Of a DNA stretch of 64,000 nt, positions 30,390-38,658 are shown piece by piece. The notes under the pieces are model-generated. The model ran no database searches, had not been told where the DNA came from, and worked only from the letters and a program-made list of their open reading frames with translations. This DNA is from Qipengyuania nanhaisediminis. Lineage in GTDB: Bacteria; Pseudomonadota; Alphaproteobacteria; Sphingomonadales; Sphingomonadaceae. The stretch is taken from the NCBI RefSeq assembly GCF_900115585.1, contig NZ_FOWZ01000003.1, positions 310,001 through 374,000 on the forward strand. Reading direction: 5' to 3'. The translations under genes were made by a program, and so were the position numbers. Numbering within the stretch: position 1 is the stretch's first letter; each line of letters begins with the position of its first letter.

Positions 30390-33127
30390 GAGTCTTGTTT
30401 CTCCGCTGGGGTGTTCCCAACCTCTCCAACACCCTTCGCCACGCGCTGTAAAGCCTCGTCGAGTGTCACGCGCATGACAGGCGTGCCATCCGGGAAGGCG
30501 GACAGCAACCTGCTGGGGAAGGCGGAGGACAGGACGACGAAGTGCCCGGCATCGTCGCGGCTGCGGATCAGGCGGCCGAATGCCTGGGCCAACCGCGCGC
30601 GGATGATGCGGTCGTCATAGCGTTTGGCGCCGCCCTCCTGTTCGGATGCCGCCGCCCGGCGTGCACGGTGGAGGATGGTCGGGCGGGGCCATGGCACCGC
30701 TTCCATGACCACGCAGCGCAGCGATTCTCCCGGCACGTCGACCCCGTCGCGCAAGGCGTCGGTGCCGAGCAGGCTGGCACGCGGATCGTCGCGGAAAATG
30801 TCGGTCAGTGTGCCGGTGTCGATCGGATCGACGTGCTGTGCGTAGAGCGGCAGGCCCGCGCGCGCTAGGCGGTCGGCAATCCGGCCGTAGACGGCGCGCA
30901 TGCGCCGGATCGCGGTAAAAAGGCCGAGCACCCCGCCATCGCTCGCCTCGATCAGCCTGGCATAGGCTCCGGCGAGGGCGGGGATGTCGCCGCGCTTGAT
31001 GTCGGTGACGATGAGGACTTCGGCACGGGACGCGTAGTCGAAAGGGCTTTCCGATTGCGCGGTCTTCGGCATCAGTTCGAGATGCGGTGCGCCGCTCTTG
31101 GCGATCGCATGCGGCCAGTCCGCGCCGGTCTCGTCGCGGTCGGTCAGGGTTGCGCTGGTGAGCATGACGCCATGCGCAGGCTCCAGCACGGTATGGGCGA
31201 AGGGCTTCATCGGATCGAGCCAGTGGCGATAGAGCCCGACATCGAACTCGCGCGCGTCGTTGCGATCGACGGCCAGCCAGTCCACGAAATCGGGATCTGC
31301 CGGCCCCCCGAGGCGCGACAACAAGGCTTCCCACGCGGCGATCAGGTCGATGCGCCAGGCGAGCGAATGACGTGCACCCTCGATCCGCGCGCGGCCCTGT
31401 CCGTCGAGCCAGTCGGGCGCGTCCTCCAGCACGGCTTCCAGCCGCCCGGCAAGCTTCAGCAAAGGGGTGCGAATGGCGGCGAGAGCCTGCGCGGCGGTCC
31501 CTGCAGCTTCGACCAGCTCGCCGGGAAGCTGTGCAGTCTCGGTCTCGATACCGTAGCCTGCCTCCTGCCCGCTCTCGTCGCGCGCATAGGTGGTCGCCCG
31601 GACCTGTGCGAGCAGGGCTTCGACCGGACCGAAGGGCGTTCCTTCCGCGAGCCGTCCCAGCCATCCGTCGGAGGGGAGGGCCTGCGCGGCCTCGACCGCA
31701 GCTTCCACCGCTTCGCCGCCCGCATCGTCATAGCTCGCCACGTCGGCTAGGCGCGCTGCCAGCCCGCGTCGTCTTCCGCGCGAGTTGCGTTCGGGTCCGA
31801 TGATCCAGCGGCGCAGCTCGATGGCTTCCTGACCCGTCAGTGCGGCGGAGAAGGTGGAATCGGCAGCGTCGAAAACGTGATGGCCCTCGTCGAACACAAT
31901 GCGGGTCGGGCGGCTGGCGATATCGCGCCCGCGTGCGGCATTGACCATTACGAGAGCGTGGTTGGCAATTACGAGATCAGCCTGCGCTGCATTCCTGGCG
32001 CTCCGCTCGATGAAGCACTTCCGGTAATGAGGGCAGCCCGCATAGACGCATTCGCCGCGCTGGTCGGTCAGCGCCGCAATCCCGCGCTTCCGGAACAGGG
32101 TGCCGAGCCAGCCGGGCAGGTCCCCACCGATCATGTCGCCATCCTGTGTATAGGCCGCCCAGCGCGCCACCAGCTGCGCCAGGATCGCGGGCCGTCCGGT
32201 GAAGCCTCCTTGCAGCGCGTCTTCGAGGTTGAGCAGGCAGAGGTAATTCTCGCGCCCTTTGCGCACGACGACGGGGGGCGAGCCATCGGGTCGGGCTGCC
32301 GGCCACGCGCGCGCGCTCTCGCGGCGCAACTGGCGCTGGAGGTTCTTGGTATAGGTGCTGACCCAAACCGTGCCACCGGAACGTTCCGCCCACAGCGATG
32401 CCGGGGCGAGATAGCCCAGCGTCTTGCCGATACCGGTGCCCGCCTGGGCCAGCAGCACATGGGGCCGTTTCTGTTTATCACGCGGTCCGAAGACGTGACC
32501 CGCGCCGCGCGAAAAAAGGCGCTGCCCCTCGCGCCGTTCGGCGCCTTCGCCGGTCAGGCGTTCCAGCTGAGCCTCGATCTCCGGCTCGTCGATCAGGACC
32601 TGCGCAGGTTGCGGCCGGTCGGGGGTTTCTTCCCACTCCGGCAACTTGGTGAAGAGCCACTTCTCCGCCTTTTCCGGCTTGCGCACATGGGGGGCGAGGA
32701 CATTGGCCCACGGCCAGCGCAAGCGGGCGAGGGATTGCAGCGTCGACCATGCGCCTTCGCGCTCGGCCCAGTCGTCGCTCTCGCAGGTGGCCACGAGGGC
32801 GCCAGCCGCCTTCTGCAACAGCACCGGCACATCGGCGTCGTCTGCCGGTTCTTCGAGGCCGAGCGCGTCGGCAAGGCCCTTGGGCGTGGGAACGCAGAAT
32901 TTGGCCGGATGGATGAAAGCGAACAGTTCCAGCAGGTCGAGGCCGGACAGGTCGGGATAGCCCAGCCTGCTGGCCACCAGCGGCGCGTTCATCATCAGCA
33001 GCGGCGTATCCGCTGCCGCCATCACCGCCTCGCCCTTCGAGCAGCCACGGGTGGAGCCGTTGGCATCGCGCAGCCAGGTTCCGGCATGGCTGGCGTGAAG
33101 GGCAGGGAGGGGCAGCGGCTCGCTCAC
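30386..33127 (-). CDS. DinG/YoaA-like ATP-dependent DNA helicase
   Basis: A 913-residue XPD-like superfamily 2 helicase. Walker A is in AQAGTGIGKTLGYL (about residue 228), the Fe-S domain cysteines are in NYLCLLN and ECVYAGCPHYRKC (about residues 295-375), the DEAH-type box is VFDEGHHVF, and helicase C-terminal motifs appear in MLTSATLTD and QAFGRLIRSRDDAG. Such helicases unwind DNA-RNA hybrids, forks and other structures 5' to 3'. The start is a GTG at 33127; the first 35 residues (LPALHASHAGTWL) look family-conserved, so I keep it rather than the ATG at 33022. It forms an operon with sixA. Confidence 0.88.
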   Translation of the reverse strand: MSEPLPLPALHASHAGTWLRDANGSTRGCSKGEAVMAAADTPLLMMNAPLVASRLGYPDLSGLDLLELFAFIHPAKFCVPTPKGLADALGLEEPADDADVPVLLQKAAGALVATCESDDWAEREGAWSTLQSLARLRWPWANVLAPHVRKPEKAEKWLFTKLPEWEETPDRPQPAQVLIDEPEIEAQLERLTGEGAERREGQRLFSRGAGHVFGPRDKQKRPHVLLAQAGTGIGKTLGYLAPASLWAERSGGTVWVSTYTKNLQRQLRRESARAWPAARPDGSPPVVVRKGRENYLCLLNLEDALQGGFTGRPAILAQLVARWAAYTQDGDMIGGDLPGWLGTLFRKRGIAALTDQRGECVYAGCPHYRKCFIERSARNAAQADLVIANHALVMVNAARGRDIASRPTRIVFDEGHHVFDAADSTFSAALTGQEAIELRRWIIGPERNSRGRRRGLAARLADVASYDDAGGEAVEAAVEAAQALPSDGWLGRLAEGTPFGPVEALLAQVRATTYARDESGQEAGYGIETETAQLPGELVEAAGTAAQALAAIRTPLLKLAGRLEAVLEDAPDWLDGQGRARIEGARHSLAWRIDLIAAWEALLSRLGGPADPDFVDWLAVDRNDAREFDVGLYRHWLDPMKPFAHTVLEPAHGVMLTSATLTDRDETGADWPHAIAKSGAPHLELMPKTAQSESPFDYASRAEVLIVTDIKRGDIPALAGAYARLIEASDGGVLGLFTAIRRMRAVYGRIADRLARAGLPLYAQHVDPIDTGTLTDIFRDDPRASLLGTDALRDGVDVPGESLRCVVMEAVPWPRPTILHRARRAAASEQEGGAKRYDDRIIRARLAQAFGRLIRSRDDAGHFVVLSSAFPSRLLSAFPDGTPVMRVTLDEALQRVAKGVGEVGNTPAEKQDS

Positions 33128-33229
33128 TCCCTGCCGTTAGAACACAAACGGAACGCGGGGCAAGCGCCCAACCGATATTACCGAGCCTGTCCCACAATTG
33201 GCGCAAAGCGCCTCCAACGGGCGAGGCCG

Positions 33230-35248
33230 TCAGCGGTCCAGATCATCAAGAGAAATCGGGTCGATGAACTGGATCCCTGCTTCCTGATCGCCGATCCAAC
33301 GGATTTCGGCTTTGTGCATTTCGTTGGGGAACACTTCTACCATGATCCGTACACCGATCATCTGTTCGGTGAAGTCGACCTGATCGATGAGGGCGCCGGT
33401 GCTTGAAAGGTTTCTGATGCGTATCGGCTTGCTGTCCTCGTTTACTGTCATGCTGCCGGTACGCAGGCAGTTCGTGCGGGGACTGCGGCTGCACTTGTGC
33501 CCGATGGGTTCCATCTTGCGTAGCCCGGCCTGGAGTTCGGGCATCAGGTCTGCGAGATCCAGACCCGAGCCATAAACATATCCCTGGATGTGGCTGCAAC
33601 CCAGCGTCCGGATAAGGTCTATCTCGTCCTGGTGTTCCACGCCTTCTGCCGTGGTTTCCATGCCCAGAGCTTTCGAAAGCGCGACAATCGATTCTATGAT
33701 CGCAGAGTTCCTGCTGCGCGGATCGACCGCTCCGCGTACGAAGCTCTGGTCGATCTTGATCTTATCGAATGGCGTATGCTGGAGATAAGACAGGCTCGAA
33801 TAGCCAGTCCCGAAATCGTCGAGCGCCAAACGTACGCCCAGACCCTTGAGCGCCCTGAATGTTTTCTGCGCCTTGCTTTCGTCTTCCAGGAAGACACTTT
33901 CCGTGATCTCCAATTCGAGGCGCGAGGGGTCGATCTGACTCTCGGCAAGGGCGTTGGCGAGGATGGACAGCAGGGCCGGATTGGAAAACTGGATCGGCGA
34001 TACGTTGACGGCGATCCGCAAATCGGTCGGCAATGTAGCCAGAGTATTGATGGCGGTGCGAAGAACCCAGTCTCCGATTTGCTGGATCAGGCCGCTGTCT
34101 TCGGCAACCGGGATGAACTCCGCCGGACCGATGAAGCCCCTTGTCGGATGCGACCATCGCAGCAAGGCCTCGAAACCGGCAAGCTTCTCGGTATCCGTCG
34201 TTACGACCGGCTGATAGACCAGGAACAATTGATCGGTCGCGAGGGCCGTGCGCAGTTCATCCTCCAATTCCTTGCGCCACTTGGCCTTGGCCAGCATTTC
34301 ATCTTCGAAGAAACGATAGGTCGCCCTGCCTCCGTCCTTGGCGGCATACAGCGCGATGTCGGCGTTCCTGACGAGGGTCTCGGCGTCGGATTGCTTGTCG
34401 GCGAGTGCGATGCCGACAGAACAGCTAACTGTGATCGTGGAACCGTCGATGGTGTAGGGCGAAGAGACCCCAGCGATAATCCCGGCAGCCAAGGTAGACA
34501 GGGTTTCGACGTCCGCATCGCTGGGTATCAGGATCTGGAACTCGTCGCCTCCGAGGCGTCCGACAACGCCTGTTTCACCGGTTACCTCGGCCAGTCTCTT
34601 GGCTACTTGTATCAACAAGGCATCGCCAACAGGGTGGCCCAGCGTGTCATTGACGTTCTTGAAACCGTCGAGATCGAGCATGATCAGTGCGCAATCGGGT
34701 TCCTTGTTCCGCGACAGCTTGATCAGCGTATCGAGATGGTCCTGCATGCGCTGGCGGTTCGCAAGCCCGGTCAGGCTATCGGTGACCGCAAGCCGTCTGA
34801 TCGTGGCTTCCTGCTTGCGTGTTTTCGTAAGATCGGTTCCCGAACCCACGAAGCCTGCAAACCGACCCTCTGAATCGAACCAGGGACGGCCTGACATAGA
34901 CCACCAGCTTTCGCTCAGGCTCTTGATGCCGCGAACCGGATAATTCGAGAATGCCGTGCGCGATACGATATGGAATTTAAGTGACCTGGTTAGTTCGAAC
35001 TCGCTCTGATCGAGACTGAATACATTCGCGATGGGTTCGCCTACTGTCTTGATGCCGAACATTTCGATCTGTTCGGAAACGTTGGCGGAAAGATAAGTGA
35101 GACGGCCTTCGGTATCTGTTTCCCAGTACCAGCGATCTTCGAATTCTTCCGCGTACGTCATCAGGCGGTGCGCGCGGTCAACCTCGCACTCGGTAGCTTC
35201 GCTGAGCTTTTTGGACCAGAAGCCCGATCGGGTTCGCAGCGCCTTCAT
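33230..35248 (-). CDS. PAS-GGDEF-EAL-PilZ c-di-GMP protein
   Basis: A 672-residue soluble protein with three c-di-GMP modules. Order: N-terminal PAS-like sensor (residues about 35-145, WYWETDTEGRLTYLSANV), GGDEF cyclase domain with intact GRLGGDEFQ at about 235, EAL phosphodiesterase domain with EALLRW, ELEITESVF and DDFGTGYSSLSYL (about 310-560), and a C-terminal PilZ-like domain with NLSSTGALID near 625. No RxxD inhibitory site precedes GGDEF. It can in principle make, break and sense the messenger. It is transcribed alone; two palindromes lie upstream. Net activity cannot be read from sequence. Confidence 0.9.
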   Translation of the reverse strand: MKALRTRSGFWSKKLSEATECEVDRAHRLMTYAEEFEDRWYWETDTEGRLTYLSANVSEQIEMFGIKTVGEPIANVFSLDQSEFELTRSLKFHIVSRTAFSNYPVRGIKSLSESWWSMSGRPWFDSEGRFAGFVGSGTDLTKTRKQEATIRRLAVTDSLTGLANRQRMQDHLDTLIKLSRNKEPDCALIMLDLDGFKNVNDTLGHPVGDALLIQVAKRLAEVTGETGVVGRLGGDEFQILIPSDADVETLSTLAAGIIAGVSSPYTIDGSTITVSCSVGIALADKQSDAETLVRNADIALYAAKDGGRATYRFFEDEMLAKAKWRKELEDELRTALATDQLFLVYQPVVTTDTEKLAGFEALLRWSHPTRGFIGPAEFIPVAEDSGLIQQIGDWVLRTAINTLATLPTDLRIAVNVSPIQFSNPALLSILANALAESQIDPSRLELEITESVFLEDESKAQKTFRALKGLGVRLALDDFGTGYSSLSYLQHTPFDKIKIDQSFVRGAVDPRSRNSAIIESIVALSKALGMETTAEGVEHQDEIDLIRTLGCSHIQGYVYGSGLDLADLMPELQAGLRKMEPIGHKCSRSPRTNCLRTGSMTVNEDSKPIRIRNLSSTGALIDQVDFTEQMIGVRIMVEVFPNEMHKAEIRWIGDQEAGIQFIDPISLDDLDR

Positions 35249-35262
35249 GCACCCATGTTAAC

Positions 35263-35277
35263 TAGAAAAATTTTCTA
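35263..35277. promoter_or_regulatory. Palindrome upstream of the PAS-GGDEF-EAL-PilZ gene
   Basis: TAGAAAAATTTTCTA is a perfect 15-base palindrome 15 bases before the start codon of the c-di-GMP gene, close to where an operator would block transcription or translation. The binding factor is unknown. Confidence 0.4.
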
Positions 35278-35348
35278 ATTACTTAATAGGGTCATCGACT
35301 GAGTAGTGCTCGCGAATCTGGTCTCACATCTACTTTGAAATTGATATC

Positions 35349-35367
35349 ATCAAATTAGTGATTTGAT
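35349..35367. promoter_or_regulatory. Inverted repeat ATCAAAT-N5-ATTTGAT
   Basis: Perfect 7-base arms around TAGTG, in the A/T-rich divergent region about 100 bases from the c-di-GMP gene start and about 250 from lysS. Size and symmetry suit a dimeric regulator, but none can be named. Confidence 0.4.
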
Positions 35368-35512
35368 CGCCGAGCCCGCCGTTCTTTACCTATCGGGCGG
35401 GAGGCCTGTCCTACATCGAACCGTCTACCTATTGTCCGACCTATGGACCACGCTTCTCCGCTGACCGAACTTCACATAGCATCCGGCTATGGTGCGCACT
35501 GTGCGTTTTCTT

Positions 35513-35570
35513 TCCCAGGACAGTGTTCCATGTGTTCCACTCTGTCGGACCTGGCGGGGCGCGCTCCAAC
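35513..35570 (+). repeat. Conserved upstream element, copy 1 (lysS leader)
   Basis: The first 37 bases (35513-35549) match 34 of 37 positions of a copy at 57062-57098 on the other strand; TCCAAC at 35565-35570 is also shared at the same spacing. It contains the direct repeat GTTCCA at a 9-base period and then CTCTGTCGGA. It ends 45 bases before the lysS ATG. It can be read as peptide VFHVFHSVG in frame with lysS. Confidence 0.8.
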
Positions 35571-35615
35571 ACTTCGCACTTGCAACAGGAACGGCGAGCG
35601 GCAAGAGGGATTGGC

Positions 35616-37244
35616 ATGAGCATGAACGATCTGATCACCGCCGCACGTGTGTCCAAGGCCTGGCCGTTCCAGGAGGCGCAGCGGCTGCTCAAACGCTATC
35701 CCGATGGCACCAAGCCCGATGGCAGCCCCGTGCTGTTCGAAACCGGCTATGGCCCCAGCGGCCTGCCGCATATCGGCACCTTCCAGGAAGTCCTGCGCAC
35801 CACGCTGGTGCGCCGCGCCTTCGAAGCGATGATCGGTGCGAAGCCCGAAGACGGCAAGACGCGCCTCGTTGCCTTTTCCGATGACATGGACGGCCTGCGC
35901 AAGGTGCCCGACAATGTGCCCAACCAGGCGCTGCTCGAAGCGAACCTGCATCTGCCGCTTTCCCGTGTGCCCGACCCGTTCGAGAAGGGGCACGAAAGCT
36001 TCGCCGCACATAACAACGCCAAGCTGCGCGAATTCTTGGACCGTTTCGGCTTCCAGTACGAATTCATCGCCGCGAACGACATGTACAACTCCGGCCGCTT
36101 CGACGATGCGCTGCGGCAGGTCCTGCGCAAGAACCAGAACATCCTCGACATCATGCTGCCGACGCTGCGCGAAGAGCGGCGCAAGACTTATTCGCCGATC
36201 CTGCCAATCAGTCCGTCGACGGGCCGCGTGCTGCAGGTTCCGGTAGAGGTGGTCGATGCCGAGGCGGGCACCATCCGCTTCACCGACGAGGACGGCACCG
36301 TGGTCGAGCAATCCGCGCTCGGCGGCATGTCCAAGCTGCAATGGAAGGTCGACTGGGCGATGCGCTGGTATGCGCTCGGCGTCGATTACGAGATGTATGG
36401 CAAGGACCTGACCGACAGCGGCGTCCAGTCGGGCAAGATCGTGAAGGTTCTCGGCGGGCGCAAGCCGGAGGGCCTCATTTACGAGATGTTCCTCGACCAG
36501 AACGGCGAGAAGATCTCCAAGTCAAAGGGCAACGGCCTGTCGATCGAAAAATGGCTGCAATATGGCAGCGAGGAGAGCCTCGGCTTCTACATCTTCCCCA
36601 ATCCCAAGAGCGCCAAGCAGCTGCACGTGGGCGTGATCCCGCGCGCGGTCGACGATTACTGGCAGTTCCGCGAGCGGCTGGCGGAGCAGGAGCTCGACAA
36701 GCAGCTTGGCAATCCAGTGTGGCACCTTGCGCGCGCCAATGGCGGGTTCGAGGGCAGCGAGGCTCCGGGCGCCGGCGACAGCCTGCCGGTGACCTACGGC
36801 CTGCTGCTCAACCTCGCCAGCGTGCTTGGGGCGGAGGCGAGCGAGGAATCGCTGCGTGACTATTTGGCCAGCTATATCGGGGCCGAGCGGATCACGCCGG
36901 AGCTCGACGTGCTGATCGGGACTGCGGTCGCCTATACGCGCGACTACATCGTGCCGACCCTGTCGAAGCGCGCGCCTGCCGCGAACGAGGCCGAGGCATT
37001 GCGCGCACTCGATGCCTACCTTGCCGAAGCGCCGGCCGATGCCAGCGCAGAGGATTTGCAGACGCAGGTTTACGAGATCGGCAAGCGCGAGGAATACGGC
37101 TTCGAGAACCTACGTGACTGGTTCAAGGCGCTTTACCAGACGCTGCTCGGCAGCGACCAAGGGCCGCGCATGGGCAGCTTCATCGCGCTTTACGGGATCG
37201 AGAACAGCCGCAAGCTGATCGCCGAGGCGCTGGCGCGCGGCTGA
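35616..37244 (+). CDS. lysS: Lysyl-tRNA synthetase, class I
   Basis: Charges tRNA-Lys. The 542-residue protein is the class I (archaeal-like) enzyme found in many alphaproteobacteria, not the usual class II LysS: the HIGH-type motif is GYGPSGLPHIGTFQEV at about residues 45-60 and the KMSKS-type loop is EKISKSKGNGLSI near 290. The Rossmann-fold region FSDDMDGLRKVPDNVPN is typical. The ATG at 35616 is used because a longer in-frame start at 35523 would put the repeat element inside the protein and lacks family similarity. The next gene is convergent, with stops 4 bases apart. Confidence 0.93.
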   Translation: MSMNDLITAARVSKAWPFQEAQRLLKRYPDGTKPDGSPVLFETGYGPSGLPHIGTFQEVLRTTLVRRAFEAMIGAKPEDGKTRLVAFSDDMDGLRKVPDNVPNQALLEANLHLPLSRVPDPFEKGHESFAAHNNAKLREFLDRFGFQYEFIAANDMYNSGRFDDALRQVLRKNQNILDIMLPTLREERRKTYSPILPISPSTGRVLQVPVEVVDAEAGTIRFTDEDGTVVEQSALGGMSKLQWKVDWAMRWYALGVDYEMYGKDLTDSGVQSGKIVKVLGGRKPEGLIYEMFLDQNGEKISKSKGNGLSIEKWLQYGSEESLGFYIFPNPKSAKQLHVGVIPRAVDDYWQFRERLAEQELDKQLGNPVWHLARANGGFEGSEAPGAGDSLPVTYGLLLNLASVLGAEASEESLRDYLASYIGAERITPELDVLIGTAVAYTRDYIVPTLSKRAPAANEAEALRALDAYLAEAPADASAEDLQTQVYEIGKREEYGFENLRDWFKALYQTLLGSDQGPRMGSFIALYGIENSRKLIAEALARG

Positions 37245-37248
37245 CGCC

Positions 37249-37917
37249 TCAGACGTGCTTGCGCGTGCGGTACCACTTGGTCAGCACGTATTTGGCACCC
37301 TTGATGACCGGTGTCCCCGCATGCATCGTGCCCTCGTTCGGCGCGCCGTCCGGCGTGGCGTTGTTCCACACCAGGAGCACGCCGGGCTTGGGTTCGATCG
37401 ATGCACCGACTTCGGTGAAGTGGGTGTGTCCGCCCTCTTCGACCCTGTTGAGGAAGGCCATGGCCGTCCAGCACCTCTGGCCACCGCGCTTGCGTTCCAG
37501 CTTCCAGTATTCCTGGTCGGTGTAGAACCAGTCGTTGTGCGGCTTGAACTCCTGCCCCGGCAGGTAGCGCTGGCCCTGGATCGCTTCGCCGGTGATCGAG
37601 TTCATGCCGAGAAGGTCGTCGATGCGGCGCGAGATGCCTTTGACGAAGGGATCGCGCGGGTCGAAATTGCCCGAATAGGATGTGCGGAACTTCTCGATAT
37701 AGGCCGTCTCGTGAAGTTCGCTCGGCCTTGCGACCACGTCGATCATGGTGATGAAGCGGCGGCACTCCTCGGGTGAGAGGAAGTTCGGCACGGCGAAAAT
37801 CTCTGCCTTGTCCGTGGGGACCTTGTAGATTTCCGGATCCGCCTCGAGGCGCTGGCGCACCTTGGCACCTATACGCTTGAGGGCATCCTGGTCGGGAATT
37901 GTCGCTGTCTTTGTCAT
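37249..37917 (-). CDS. Prolyl 4-hydroxylase-like Fe(II)/2-oxoglutarate oxygenase
   Basis: A 222-residue P4H-alpha-type dioxygenase. The iron site is HxD in KPHNDWFYTD (about residue 126) with the distal His in GTMHAGTPV, and the 2-oxoglutarate Lys is in KYVLTKWYRTRKHV near the end. The segment IPDQDALKRIGAKVRQRLEADPEIYKVPTDKAEIFAVPNFLSPEECRR precedes. In bacteria such enzymes hydroxylate protein prolines (for example in EF-Tu) or small substrates. It is monocistronic. The substrate is not known. Confidence 0.87.
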   Translation of the reverse strand: MTKTATIPDQDALKRIGAKVRQRLEADPEIYKVPTDKAEIFAVPNFLSPEECRRFITMIDVVARPSELHETAYIEKFRTSYSGNFDPRDPFVKGISRRIDDLLGMNSITGEAIQGQRYLPGQEFKPHNDWFYTDQEYWKLERKRGGQRCWTAMAFLNRVEEGGHTHFTEVGASIEPKPGVLLVWNNATPDGAPNEGTMHAGTPVIKGAKYVLTKWYRTRKHV

Positions 37918-38017
37918 CGCTGCGATTGTTAGCGATCACCGCGCGGCTCGCAAGATGGCATCTTGTGCTTCAATGCCAAACCTATAGTTTCGCGCACCGA
38001 TTGAGGGGAGAAGCCGG

Positions 38018-38575
38018 ATGGAAATGGCCACCAAGAATGCCAAGCGTTACTCGCTGGTCGCAATGCTCTTTCACTGGGTCATCGCAATAGCGGTCATCGT
38101 GAACTGGAGGCTGGCGGAAGCAGCCGAGCATGCGGGCGATGCAGAGAAAGCCGCGATTTTTGCCAATCACAAGGGACTGGGCATCGTGATCCTGATTCTC
38201 AGCCTCGCAAGGCTGGCTTGGCGATTTACGCATCCGGTTCCGGCCCTCGATGGCGTGGCGACTTGGGAGCGTATCCTTGCTCGCACCACGCATGTCATTT
38301 TCTACGTCATGCTTATTGGCCTGCCGATCGGCGGCTGGCTGGGAAGCTCCTATTTCGGGAGCGGGGTCGACGTGTTCGGGATATTCACGCTTCCCGCGCT
38401 GCCGGTGGGAGAAAATCCGGATGCGGGCAAGGCGATCTTCAATCTCCACGCGACTGGTGGATCGGTGATGATCTACCTGATCGGACTGCATATTCTGGGC
38501 GGGCTGAAGCACACCTTCTTCGACAAGAACGGTGGCATCTTCCGGATGCTCCCCTTCGGCAAGGTACCCGGATAA
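38018..38575 (+). CDS. Cytochrome b561
   Basis: A 185-residue integral membrane di-heme cytochrome with four hydrophobic helices (SLVAMLFHWVIAIAVIVNW, GIVILILSLARLAWRF, THVIFYVMLIGLPIGGWLG, GSVMIYLIGLHILGGLKHTFF). The four heme-ligand His are in LFHWV, NHKGLG, LHATGG and LHILGG. CybB-type proteins pass electrons from the quinol pool, often as superoxide oxidase. The ATG at 38018 with GGAG upstream is the start. It ends at a strong terminator shared with the convergent RcnB-like gene. Confidence 0.9.
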   Translation: MEMATKNAKRYSLVAMLFHWVIAIAVIVNWRLAEAAEHAGDAEKAAIFANHKGLGIVILILSLARLAWRFTHPVPALDGVATWERILARTTHVIFYVMLIGLPIGGWLGSSYFGSGVDVFGIFTLPALPVGENPDAGKAIFNLHATGGSVMIYLIGLHILGGLKHTFFDKNGGIFRMLPFGKVPG

Positions 38576-38583
38576 CACGAAAA

Positions 38584-38609
38584 ACCCCCGCCGATCGCTC
38601 GGCGGGGGT
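38584..38609 (+). terminator. Intrinsic terminator after cytochrome b561 gene
   Basis: ACCCCCGCCGA and TCGGCGGGGGT form an 11-base perfect stem around TCGC, starting about 9 bases after the stop codon and preceded by AAAAA, so it can act in both directions. Confidence 0.82.
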
Positions 38610-38613
38610 ATCG

Positions 38614-38645
38614 TGCCCGAAAGGCCACTCTCTTCCCTTCGGGCA
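38614..38645. repeat. Inverted repeat TGCCCGAA/TTCGGGCA
   Basis: Perfect 8-base arms around a 16-base loop, directly next to the b561 terminator and 14 bases after the RcnB-like stop. It may help terminate the minus-strand RcnB-like transcript, though no T-run follows. Confidence 0.45.
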
Positions 38646-38658
38646 GGAGCCTGAAGGC

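Larger units (their letters stand above)
35249..35615. other. Intergenic region with two palindromes and a conserved leader element
   Basis: A gap of 367 bases between the divergent c-di-GMP gene and lysS. The left part is A/T-rich and holds TAGAAAAATTTTCTA (35263-35277, perfect 7-base arms) and ATCAAAT-N5-ATTTGAT (35349-35367). The right part holds the element shared with the aroQ upstream region (35513-35570). No convincing gene is seen; promoters for both flanking genes must lie here. Confidence 0.7.

Noticed and set aside
35526..35539. Possible SOS box (GTTC direct repeat) upstream of lysS and aroQ
   Set aside because: Alphaproteobacterial LexA sites are GTTC-N7-GTTC; here the spacing is N5 in both copies. 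Genes are not SOS genes.
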